DNA of 6,291 nt. It comes from Clostridia bacterium. GTDB taxonomy: Bacteria; Bacillota; Clostridia; HGM11327. The notes below the pieces were generated by a model. It did not search any database. It was given only the letters and a program-made list of their open reading frames with translations, and was not told where the DNA came from. Shown piece after piece: positions 1 through 6,186 of the stretch (position 1 is its first letter; the number at the start of each line of letters is the position of its first letter). A program made the position numbers and the translations under genes. Location of the stretch: NCBI GenBank assembly GCA_017935525.1, contig JAGBHJ010000016.1, positions 1 to 6,291 of the forward strand, written 5' to 3'.

Positions 1-588
1 ATGCTGGACGCCCTTTGCCAGGGTATTGAGTCCATGTGGTCCGTAAATTCAACAGATGAGAGCATGGACTACGCCCGCAAGGCTATAAAGGGCATAATTG
101 CCAACGGCGGAGAGTATATCAATAACGGTACTGCCGAGTCCGCAATGCAGATAATGCTGGCGGCAAATTACGCAGGCAGAGCTATCAATATAACACAGAC
201 TACGGCGGCTCACGCAATGAGCTACAAGCTGACGTCAATGTACGGCATACCTCACGGTCATGCTGTGGCGGTGTGCATAGTGCCGCTGTGGCGTTTTATG
301 GCGGAAAATACGGGCTTGTGCATAGATAAAAGGGGCGAGGGCCACCTTTGCCGCGTGTTTGATGAGATAATATCCCTTTTGGGCTGTAAGGACTATCGCG
401 AAACGGGCGACAGGCTGGAGACCATGCTTTTGGCGCTGGGGATCAAGTCCCCCGCAATAAGGGATGAGGATATATCCACCCTTGCAGGCTCCGTAAACAC
501 GGTAAGACTTTCCAACAACCCCGTAAGGCTCACGGACGAAAGCCTCAGACAGCTTTACGTTGATATTCAAAAGGGGGCAAGGGCATGA
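1..588 (+). CDS. Iron-containing alcohol dehydrogenase, probable phosphonoacetaldehyde reductase (5' partial)
   Basis: The visible 195 residues are the C-terminal, metal-binding half of a group III (iron-type) alcohol dehydrogenase, a family of about 380 residues. The gene therefore begins upstream and the ATG at base 1 is an internal Met. Residues 3-14 (DALCQGIESMWS) match the family's D-A-L-x-H-x-I-E metal segment, with Asp3 conserved but Gln7 where FucO-type enzymes have His. His71 (AAHAMSY) and His85 (IPHGHA) have the 14-residue spacing of the last two iron ligands (His263 and His277 in E. coli FucO). The NAD(P)-binding half is missing from the window. The substrate is inferred from context: a phosphonopyruvate decarboxylase follows two genes later, and reductases of this family (PhpC type) convert phosphonoacetaldehyde to 2-hydroxyethylphosphonate. 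Family assignment is firm and substrate moderate. The stop codon overlaps the next start (ATGA), indicating one operon. Confidence 0.85.
   Translation: MLDALCQGIESMWSVNSTDESMDYARKAIKGIIANGGEYINNGTAESAMQIMLAANYAGRAINITQTTAAHAMSYKLTSMYGIPHGHAVAVCIVPLWRFMAENTGLCIDKRGEGHLCRVFDEIISLLGCKDYRETGDRLETMLLALGIKSPAIRDEDISTLAGSVNTVRLSNNPVRLTDESLRQLYVDIQKGARA
573..588 (+). promoter_or_regulatory. SD and ATGA stop-start overlap coupling reductase and flippase
   Basis: A G-rich SD (GGGGG at 573-577) lies 7 bases before the flippase ATG at 585-587. That ATG shares bases with the TGA stop (586-588) of the reductase. The overlap supports this start and suggests translational coupling of the two genes. Confidence 0.7.
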
Positions 589-1991
589 AATTATCTCTCA
601 AGGGTATGTTTTCAAAGATAGCAGGACTGCCAAAGGGTGTAAAGGCGTCTGCGGCGTTCTTTTTTGCCAGCGTCATCACCAGCGGTATATCCTATATCGT
701 AACCCCTATATATACCCGCTTGCTGGACCCTGCGGTGGTGGGGCAAGCCTCCAATTTTATGACGTGGACTCACACCTTTGCGATCATCGCAATGTTTTGT
801 CTGTCCTACGGCGTGTTCAACAACGGTATGCTGGACTATCCCGACAAGAGGGATGAGTATTCATTCTCCATGCTGGTGCTGTCCAACATAATTACGTTGG
901 CGTTTGCGGCGGTGGTACTGCCGTTGCATAAGTACATCGAGGGCTTTGTGGGCGTTGATATGCCGCTGATGCTGTTGATGTGCGTAATGTTCCTGTTCCA
1001 GCCTGCGTACAGCTTTTGGGTGGCAAGACAAAGGTATGAGCTGAAGTATAAGTTCACGGTAATGTGGACGGTGATCTGTGCGTTCATTTCTCCCTTGGTG
1101 GCTATACTTGCCATACTCATATTTAAGGATCATCCTCTTTACGCAAGACTTTTTGGTGCGGACGTTGCGTTGATAGCGGTGTATATAGGCTTTTACGTGT
1201 ATATAATCGTCAAGAGCAAGTGCAAGCTGGAAACAAAATACTGGAAGCCTGCTTTGCTGTTCAATTTGCCGCTGATACCGCACTATCTGTCGTCATACCT
1301 TTTGAGCAGCTCCAACAAGATATTGATAAAAAACCTGGTGGGCGATACCCAGCTGGGATATTATCATATTGCGTTTGCTGTGTCAAACATCGTAAATATA
1401 ATCTGGACGGCAATAAACAGCTCCCTGATACCCTACACGTACGCAAAGTGTAAGGAAAAGGACTACAAGTCCATTTCCAACGTCACATTGCCCATACTTA
1501 CTGCGTTTGCGGTGATGTGCCTTGCGGTAATGATGTTTGCTCCCGAGGTGGTGGCAGTAATGGGCGGCACGGAGTATATGGAGGTAATATACGTTATTCC
1601 CCCAACTGTCGGCGGCGTGTTCTTTCAGGTGCAGTATTTTATTTACGCAAATATAGTTTATTATTACAAAAAGCCAAAGTACGTTATGTACGCAAGTGTT
1701 ACCACCGTGGTGCTGAATTTTGTGCTGGGCTACGTGCTCATATCCAATTTCGGATACCTTGCGGCAGGCTACTCCATGCTGATATGCTATCTGTTGCAGG
1801 CAACGCTGGACTACCTGGCAATGCGTAAGGTGGTTGGTCAGAACGTATATAATATGAAGTATATCGGCGTGCTGTCGCTGGCGGTCATTCTGACGGCGGT
1901 GTTCAGCAATCTGCTGTACGACATGATAATTGTCCGCTACGGCATTGTGGTGGCTGTTTTGGCGGTCGGATTTATATTGAGGAAAAGATAA
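585..1991 (+). CDS. Wzx-like polysaccharide/oligosaccharide flippase (MVF/MATE-type exporter)
   Basis: This 468-residue integral membrane protein has about 14 hydrophobic helices. Approximate spans are 22-43, 60-80, 93-114, 125-147, 157-180, 190-210, 222-241, 258-284, 299-318, 333-358, 366-388, 391-412, 425-444 and 449-465. Length, helix count and the N-terminal pattern (a short amphipathic lead, helix 1, then TRLLDPAVVGQ) fit the polysaccharide biosynthesis/Wzx family, which flips undecaprenyl-diphosphate-linked glycan units to the outer face of the membrane. The YYKKPKY turn before helix 11, followed by VLNFVLGY, is also typical of Wzx proteins. No glycosyltransferase or polymerase is visible here; they would be expected upstream. 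It lies between two phosphonate enzymes, so the exported glycan may carry a phosphonate group. The exact substrate cannot be read from the sequence. A peptidoglycan or teichoic-acid precursor exporter is an alternative, but the operon context favours a surface polysaccharide. Confidence 0.85.
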   Translation: MKLSLKGMFSKIAGLPKGVKASAAFFFASVITSGISYIVTPIYTRLLDPAVVGQASNFMTWTHTFAIIAMFCLSYGVFNNGMLDYPDKRDEYSFSMLVLSNIITLAFAAVVLPLHKYIEGFVGVDMPLMLLMCVMFLFQPAYSFWVARQRYELKYKFTVMWTVICAFISPLVAILAILIFKDHPLYARLFGADVALIAVYIGFYVYIIVKSKCKLETKYWKPALLFNLPLIPHYLSSYLLSSSNKILIKNLVGDTQLGYYHIAFAVSNIVNIIWTAINSSLIPYTYAKCKEKDYKSISNVTLPILTAFAVMCLAVMMFAPEVVAVMGGTEYMEVIYVIPPTVGGVFFQVQYFIYANIVYYYKKPKYVMYASVTTVVLNFVLGYVLISNFGYLAAGYSMLICYLLQATLDYLAMRKVVGQNVYNMKYIGVLSLAVILTAVFSNLLYDMIIVRYGIVVAVLAVGFILRKR

Positions 1992-2022
1992 TCGGCATTA
2001 TTAAGGAAATGAGGAAGAAGTA

Positions 2023-3135
2023 ATGACTTTGGATTTTTTGGATAGATTTGATTTCTTTGCAGGAGTGCCCGATTCCCAGCTTAAGCCCATGTGCAACTGG
2101 CTGATGAATAAATACGGAATTGGCGAAAACCACGTTATTGCCGCAAACGAGGGCAATGCGGTGGCTCTTGCGGCAGGATACCATCTTGCAACGGGCAAGA
2201 CTCCCGTGGTGTATATGCAGAATAGCGGCATCGGCAATATAATCAATCCCGTGGCATCCCTTATGAACGACAAGGTGTACGGCATACCCTGCGTGTTTGT
2301 GGTAGGATGGAGAGGCGAGCCCGGTGTGCATGATGAGCCCCAGCATATCTATCAGGGGGAGGTTACGGTAACGTTGCTGGAGGATATGGATATTTCCACC
2401 TTTGTGATAGACAAGACCACCACCCGTCAGGCGCTGGATGCTAAAATGGCGGAGTTTGACGAGCTTTTGGCAAAGGGCAAGCAGGTTGCCTTTGTGGTAA
2501 AAAAGGGTGCTCTGGAGTATGACGGCAAGGTAAAGTATAAGAATGACAACACCATGCTCCGTGAGGAAATTATACGCCATATTACTGACGCTACGGGGGA
2601 GGACGTTATAGTTTCCACCACGGGCAAGGCGTCAAGAGAGCTTTTTGAAATCAGGGAGGCAAACGGCCGGACCCACGGTCATGACTTTTTGACGGTGGGC
2701 TCCATGGGACACAGCTCGTCCATTGCGCTGGGTATTGCCCTTAAGAGAAAGGACAAGAGAGTCTGGATAATTGACGGCGACGGCGCGGCGCTGATGCACA
2801 TGGGTGCAATGGCGGTGCTGGGCGCAAATAAGCCGGAAAACGTGGTACATATCGTTATAAACAATTCCGCCCACGAAACCGTTGGCGGTATGCCCACGGT
2901 TGCAGGGCAGATAGACATAGTTGCCATCGCAAGGGGCTGCGGATACCCGGAGGCTATATGTGTTGACAGCTTTGAGGCTCTGGATGAGGCGCTCCGAAAT
3001 GCGAGAGAGACCAAGGGTCTTAAGCTTATTGAGGTCAAGTGCTCAATAGGCGCAAGGGATGATCTCGGCAGACCCACGGTTACGGCTATGGAGAACAAGA
3101 TCAACTTTATGAGGACGCTGGGAAGCATGGAATAA
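2023..3135 (+). CDS. aepY: Phosphonopyruvate decarboxylase (ThDP-dependent)
   Basis: This cytosolic enzyme decarboxylates 3-phosphonopyruvate to phosphonoacetaldehyde and CO2, pulling forward the unfavourable PEP mutase reaction that begins phosphonate synthesis. At 370 residues it has the usual family length and appears complete. The N-terminal pyrimidine-binding domain (about 1-165) starts with FFAGVPDSQL and contains the cofactor-activating Glu43 in AANEGNAVALAAGY, then MQNSGIGNIINP (65-76) and GWRGEPGVHDEPQH (95-108), segments characteristic of phosphonopyruvate decarboxylases. The diphosphate-binding domain (about 175-370) has GSMGHSSSIALG (227-238) and the Mg/ThDP motif GDG at 252-254 ending in Asn280-Asn281. 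The C-terminal DDLGRPTVTAMENK is also family-typical. The ATG is preceded by GAGGAAG (2011-2017). The gap after the flippase stop is 31 bp, so it is probably co-transcribed. Its product is the likely substrate of the reductase at 1-588. Sulfopyruvate decarboxylase is related but usually split or shorter. Confidence 0.93.
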   Translation: MTLDFLDRFDFFAGVPDSQLKPMCNWLMNKYGIGENHVIAANEGNAVALAAGYHLATGKTPVVYMQNSGIGNIINPVASLMNDKVYGIPCVFVVGWRGEPGVHDEPQHIYQGEVTVTLLEDMDISTFVIDKTTTRQALDAKMAEFDELLAKGKQVAFVVKKGALEYDGKVKYKNDNTMLREEIIRHITDATGEDVIVSTTGKASRELFEIREANGRTHGHDFLTVGSMGHSSSIALGIALKRKDKRVWIIDGDGAALMHMGAMAVLGANKPENVVHIVINNSAHETVGGMPTVAGQIDIVAIARGCGYPEAICVDSFEALDEALRNARETKGLKLIEVKCSIGARDDLGRPTVTAMENKINFMRTLGSME

Positions 3136-3199
3136 GGCATCCGAACAGCTGTTTTTCATGGATTTTTTCTATAAAATTCAAAAAAGTATCAAAAAACAC

Positions 3200-3228
3200 T
3201 TGCAATTATTTAAAAAATGTGGTACAAT
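3200..3228 (+). promoter_or_regulatory. Sigma-A promoter for plsC-ispH/rpsA
   Basis: TTGCAA (3200-3205) and TACAAT (3223-3228) are separated by exactly 17 bp. A TG (3220-3221) one base before the -10 makes it an extended -10 promoter. Each hexamer matches consensus at five of six positions, and the upstream DNA is rich in A-tracts (3179-3197). Transcription would begin near 3235, giving a leader of about 25 nt before plsC. This is the best promoter in the window and marks a new transcription unit after the phosphonate genes. Confidence 0.85.
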
Positions 3229-3259
3229 ATAGGACGATGAATTGTAAGGGGGTCTGCTG

Positions 3260-3871
3260 ATGTTCAAGAGAGCATTGAGAGATATATCTGCATTTCTTGC
3301 CACAACGGCGTTTTCCTTCCGTTACCGCTTAGAGGTAGTGGGGGTGGACCGTGTGCCAAAGGAGGGCGGCGTGCTTATATGCGCCAACCACAAAAAGGCG
3401 GAGGATCCCATACTTCTTTACAAGGCATTGCACAAGGGGCAGAAGCGCTTTATATACTTTTTTGCCAAGCAGGGTCTGTTAAAAAACAGATTCGTCACAT
3501 GGTATCTTACTCAGGTGCTGGGCATAAGGACGGTGTCCCATTCTGCGGCTGACCTTGGCTCCATCAAGTGGGGTCTTTCCAAGCTGAAGAACGGCGAGAT
3601 CGTGGGTATTTTCCCCGAGGGCACCAGAAACCGCACGGATGCGGAGCTTTTGGAATTCCAGAAGGGCGCGGCGATCATTGCCCATATGTCAAAAACACAG
3701 GTGGTAACAGCCACCATCAGCGGTACCCGCAAATGGTTCTCCAAGTGCAGGGTGGAGTTTTCCGAGCCGCTTGAGCTTGCCGAGTTTTACGCAAGACGTC
3801 TTGATGACGAGGTAAAGGACGGCATCACTCAAAAGATTTATGAGAGAATACACTCCGATCTCAATAAGTGA
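3260..3871 (+). CDS. plsC: 1-acyl-sn-glycerol-3-phosphate acyltransferase (PlsC family)
   Basis: This 203-residue acyltransferase would transfer an acyl chain to the sn-2 position of lysophosphatidic acid, giving phosphatidic acid at the inner face of the membrane. Motif I of the family, HxxxxD, is His44-Lys-Lys-Ala-Glu-Asp49 within CANHKKAEDP. Motif III is FPEGTR at 118-123, followed by NR and the typical FQKGAAIIA (133-141). The block IV region reads VVTATISGT (148-156), with Thr150 where many members have Pro. A hydrophobic stretch near the N-terminus (about 10-20) may help membrane association. Length is normal for a short Firmicutes PlsC. The ATG at 3260 is 7 bases after a strong SD (AAGGGGG, 3246-3252) and about 25 nt after the predicted transcription start. 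The next gene begins 51 bp later, and plsC followed by ispH-rpsA is a familiar order in Clostridia. Exact acyl acceptor is inferred from the family. Confidence 0.92.
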   Translation: MFKRALRDISAFLATTAFSFRYRLEVVGVDRVPKEGGVLICANHKKAEDPILLYKALHKGQKRFIYFFAKQGLLKNRFVTWYLTQVLGIRTVSHSAADLGSIKWGLSKLKNGEIVGIFPEGTRNRTDAELLEFQKGAAIIAHMSKTQVVTATISGTRKWFSKCRVEFSEPLELAEFYARRLDDEVKDGITQKIYERIHSDLNK

Positions 3872-3884
3872 TCAGAGAAGTATA

Positions 3885-3913
3885 TTAGAATACGCATTGG
3901 CGTAATATTCTAA
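3885..3913 (+). promoter_or_regulatory. Hairpin ending at the SD of ispH-rpsA
   Basis: TTAGAATA (3885-3892) pairs perfectly with TATTCTAA (3906-3913), and CGC (3893-3895) pairs with GCG (3900-3902). This leaves a 4-nt ATTG loop and a 3-nt bulge (TAA, 3903-3905). The last stem bases overlap the start of the AAGAGG SD (3912-3917). There is no run of T after it, so it is not a standard terminator. It could tune translation of the fusion, or act as a processing site between plsC and ispH. The pairing is visible; the function is inferred. Confidence 0.5.
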
Positions 3914-3925
3914 GAGGTTTATTTG
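3912..3925 (+). promoter_or_regulatory. SD and TTG start of ispH-rpsA
   Basis: AAGAGG (3912-3917) stands 5 bases before a TTG codon (3923-3925). The TTG gives MKVVVSEHSGFCFGVRRAV, the conserved IspH N-terminus with its first iron-sulfur Cys at residue 12, as in E. coli. No ATG or GTG nearby would preserve this spacing, so TTG is the start. Confidence 0.85.
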
Positions 3926-6073
3926 AAGGTAGTAGTCAGTGAGCACTCCGGGTTCTGCTTTGGAGTGAGGAGAGCCGTTGATATGGCTCTTGAGGAGGCA
4001 AAGGTCGGCGGTAACAAGGTTTACACGCTGGGACCGATTATACATAATTCGTTTGTGGTTGAAGACCTTGCAGCCAAGGGTGTTGTTTCGGTTGACAATG
4101 TGAGCGATGTTGATGAAGGCGTGCTGGTCATCCGTTCCCACGGCGTTGGTAGTGCGGTGTACAGCGAGGCTTGTGGCAAGGGCTTGAGAGTTGTGGATGC
4201 AACCTGTCCCTTTGTAAAAAAGATCCATGAGCTTGTTAATGATTACTCCGAAAAGGGATATACCGTTATAATCGTCGGCAAAAAGGACCACCCCGAGGTG
4301 ATAGGCATCAAGGGCTGGGCAAAGGACGACGTTTGGGTGGTTTACGATCCCGAAGATGTGGGCGAGCTTCCCTTGAGGGGGGACACCCAAAAGGTTTGCG
4401 TGGTTGCGCAGACAACAATTGACAAGGCACGTTTTGAGAATATCACGGGTCTGATCAAGGAGCTGGTGCCGGGGGTCACGGTGTTTAACACCATATGCTC
4501 GGCGACGTCAAAGCGTCAATCCGCCGCGGTGGAGCTGGCAAAAAGGTCCGACGTTATGATCGTGATAGGGGACAACAAAAGCTCAAACACAAAAAGACTG
4601 TATGAGCTGTGCGTAAAACATTGCGATAACACATATGCCGTTCAATCAGCGGCTGATGTTATTGATATATCGAAAGGCAGAGGCACTATTGGTATAGTTG
4701 CCGGAGCATCGACACCCGATTGGGTGATCAAGGAGGTTATTGGTAGAATGACGGAAGAGCAAATTGTAGCTGAAGTTACAGAGGTAACAGCAGCGATTGC
4801 TGAGGGTGTTGCAGAGGATGCAACAATGGCGGACTTTGAGAAGTCCATGGTTAAGTTGCACAATGGTCAGTACGTAAAGGGCGTAGTTATTTCTGTTTCA
4901 GACGACGCTGTTTATGTAAATCTTGGCTATAAGGCAGATGGTATTATTCCTAAGAGCGAATTTAAGCTTGAGGATGGACAGAAGTTGCAGGATGTTATTG
5001 CAGATGGCGACGAGGTTGAGGTTGAGGTCGTTCAGGTGAACGACGGTGACGGTAACGTTATCCTTTCCAGAAAGCCTGTTCTCGAAAGAGCAGCTTGGGC
5101 TGAGGTTATCAACGTTAAGGAGAATGACGAGATCGTTACAGTTAAGGCTACTGAGGCTATCAAAGGCGGCGTTTTGGCTGTTTACGGTGAGTTCAGAGTA
5201 TTCATCCCCGCATCTCATCTTGCATTGTCATACGTAAAGAAGCTGGAAGCATTTGTTGGCAGAGAGCTTCAGGTTAAGTTCATCGATATCGACGTAAGAG
5301 GCAAGAGAATCGTTGCTTCCAGAAAGATCGTTGAGGCTGAGGAGCGTCAGAAGAAGGAAGACGAATTCTGGGCATCTCACAAGGTTGGCGATATCGTTAG
5401 CGGTAAGGTTAAGAACATTACACAGTTTGGTGCATTTGTTGACATCGGTCTGTTTGACGGTCTTATCCACATCAGCGAGCTGTGCTGGACACCTGTTTCC
5501 AACGTAACAGACGAGGTTAACGTTGGTGATGAGGTTCAGACAAAGATCGTTGCTATTGACAAGGAGAACAAGAAGATCTCTCTTAACAGAAGAGCACTCC
5601 TTCCTCATCCTTGGACAACAGTTACAGAGAGATTGAAGGTTGACGACGTTGTTAAGGCAAGAGTAATCCGCCTTACAGAGTTCTTTGCTATCGTAGCAGT
5701 AGAGCCCCACGTTGACGCTACTCTCCACATTTCTCAGATCTCTTACACAAGGATCGAGAAGCTTGAGGATGCACTCAAGGTTGGCGATGAGATCGAGGTT
5801 AAGATCCTCTCCATCGAGCCCGAAAAGCGTCGCATGAGCGTAAGCAAGAAGGCTCTTGAGCCCAAGCCCGAGAGAACATTCAACTCAAACAGAAGACCGA
5901 AGACAGATAAGCCTTCTAACTTTGAGAACAACAATTCACCCAAGAGAAGATCTGCAAAGCCTTCCAACAAGCCGGAGACATCCGCTTTCACAAAGGAAAA
6001 CATGACGATCAACCTTGGCGATTTCTTCCCGCAGGAAATGCTGGACGAGATCAGAGAAGCAGAGAAAAACTAA
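3923..6073 (+). CDS. ispH-rpsA: Bifunctional 4-hydroxy-3-methylbut-2-enyl diphosphate reductase / 30S ribosomal protein S1 fusion
   Basis: The 716-residue protein joins two functions. Residues 1 to about 275 are IspH, the [4Fe-4S] enzyme making IPP and DMAPP in the last step of the MEP isoprenoid pathway. Its three cluster cysteines are Cys12 (GFCFGV), Cys95 (DATCPF) and Cys192 (NTICSAT). Substrate-site residues His41, His73, His123, Glu125, SSN (220-222) and Ser263 are present, so the enzyme should be active. A linker rich in Glu, Ala and Val (about 276-310) leads to four S1 RNA-binding domains near 312-384, 399-468, 485-557 and 570-643. Domain 3 is the most canonical (QFGAFVDIGLFDGLIHISEL); domain 4 is degenerate (EFFAIVAVEPHVDATLHIS). 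A basic Asn/Pro/Lys/Ser-rich tail (648-690) ends in an acidic-hydrophobic segment (TINLGDFFPQEMLDEI). IspH-S1 fusions are established in Clostridia. Codon usage changes sharply at about residue 276, where an internal start is possible. Confidence 0.95.
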   Translation: MKVVVSEHSGFCFGVRRAVDMALEEAKVGGNKVYTLGPIIHNSFVVEDLAAKGVVSVDNVSDVDEGVLVIRSHGVGSAVYSEACGKGLRVVDATCPFVKKIHELVNDYSEKGYTVIIVGKKDHPEVIGIKGWAKDDVWVVYDPEDVGELPLRGDTQKVCVVAQTTIDKARFENITGLIKELVPGVTVFNTICSATSKRQSAAVELAKRSDVMIVIGDNKSSNTKRLYELCVKHCDNTYAVQSAADVIDISKGRGTIGIVAGASTPDWVIKEVIGRMTEEQIVAEVTEVTAAIAEGVAEDATMADFEKSMVKLHNGQYVKGVVISVSDDAVYVNLGYKADGIIPKSEFKLEDGQKLQDVIADGDEVEVEVVQVNDGDGNVILSRKPVLERAAWAEVINVKENDEIVTVKATEAIKGGVLAVYGEFRVFIPASHLALSYVKKLEAFVGRELQVKFIDIDVRGKRIVASRKIVEAEERQKKEDEFWASHKVGDIVSGKVKNITQFGAFVDIGLFDGLIHISELCWTPVSNVTDEVNVGDEVQTKIVAIDKENKKISLNRRALLPHPWTTVTERLKVDDVVKARVIRLTEFFAIVAVEPHVDATLHISQISYTRIEKLEDALKVGDEIEVKILSIEPEKRRMSVSKKALEPKPERTFNSNRRPKTDKPSNFENNNSPKRRSAKPSNKPETSAFTKENMTINLGDFFPQEMLDEIREAEKN
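4670..4698 (+). promoter_or_regulatory. Candidate internal promoter before the S1 part
   Basis: TCGAAA (4670-4675, four of six matches) and TATAGT (4693-4698, five of six) are 17 bp apart. A TG (4690-4691) one base before the -10 gives an extended -10 element, like the plsC promoter. Transcription would start near 4705, about 43 nt before the in-frame ATG at 4748. It lies within IspH coding sequence, so chance similarity is possible. Confidence 0.4.
4730..4750 (+). promoter_or_regulatory. Full-length internal SD and ATG (Met276) at the IspH/S1 border
   Basis: AAGGAGGT (4730-4737) matches the complete Firmicutes SD over 8 bases. It is followed after 10 bases by an in-frame ATG (4748-4750). 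Translation from there would give a 441-residue protein with four S1 domains, starting MTEEQIVAEV. The spacing is slightly long but workable. The SD overlaps the codons for Lys-Glu-Val (270-272), common residues at the IspH C-terminus, so it may be fortuitous or a relic of a once separate rpsA gene. Confidence 0.45.
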
Positions 6074-6118
6074 TAGTTGAGTATTAGGATCTTCCGTCTT
6101 AACAAACTATAGTATATA

Positions 6119-6155
6119 AATTCCGAGGCATGGGGTTACCTCGTGCCTCGGGGTT
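6119..6155 (+). terminator. Probable intrinsic terminator of plsC-ispH/rpsA
   Basis: CCGAGGCA (6123-6130) and TGCCTCGG (6144-6151) form a perfect 8-bp GC-rich stem around a 13-nt loop. Two G-U and two A-T pairs extend it outward to 6119-6155. A short inner GG/CC pairing (6134-6140) is possible. The T-rich stretch after it (TTTGATTTT, 6159-6167) is interrupted and a few bases away, so termination may be incomplete. It begins 46 bp after the rpsA stop. Confidence 0.6.
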
Positions 6156-6159
6156 AGCT

Positions 6160-6186
6160 TTGATTTTGACAGAAGCTGCTTATACT
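6160..6186 (+). promoter_or_regulatory. Weak candidate promoter for tRNA-Pro
   Basis: TATACT (6181-6186) matches the -10 consensus at five of six positions. TTGATT (6160-6165) could be a -35, but the spacing is only 15 bp; paired with TACTAT (6183-6188) it would be 17. Transcription would start near 6193, some 30 nt before the tRNA. The neighbouring TTGACA boxes (6166 and 6194) have no suitable -10. Confidence 0.3.

Noticed and set aside
1..3. ATG at base 1 as the true start of the dehydrogenase
   Set aside because: The protein would lack the whole nucleotide-binding half, and this Met sits in the middle of a conserved family segment; the gene is cut by the window edge.
560..856. 98-codon + strand frame overlapping the reductase end and flippase start
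   Set aside because: Rich in Cys, Arg and His with no membrane or domain pattern; the flippase frame has a good SD and a continuous family-like sequence.
1972..2580. 202-codon open frame on the minus strand opposite the phosphonopyruvate decarboxylase
   Set aside because: The + strand gene shows clear ThDP motifs, and the minus frame has no family-like features.
3144..3153. AACAGCTGTT palindrome followed by T-runs, as a terminator for the phosphonate operon
   Set aside because: A perfect palindrome with no spacer leaves only a 3-bp stem with a 4-nt loop, too weak to be called a terminator.
3872..4390. 172-codon open frame on the minus strand opposite ispH
   Set aside because: It lies wholly against the well-supported IspH coding sequence, has no recognisable domain, and uses unusual codons; it is an antisense shadow.
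4826..4828. ATG of Met302 as the internal start of S1, with AGAGGA (4813-4818) as SD
   Set aside because: Workable spacing, but the SD is weaker than the one before Met276, and the highly expressed codon style already begins upstream at Met276.
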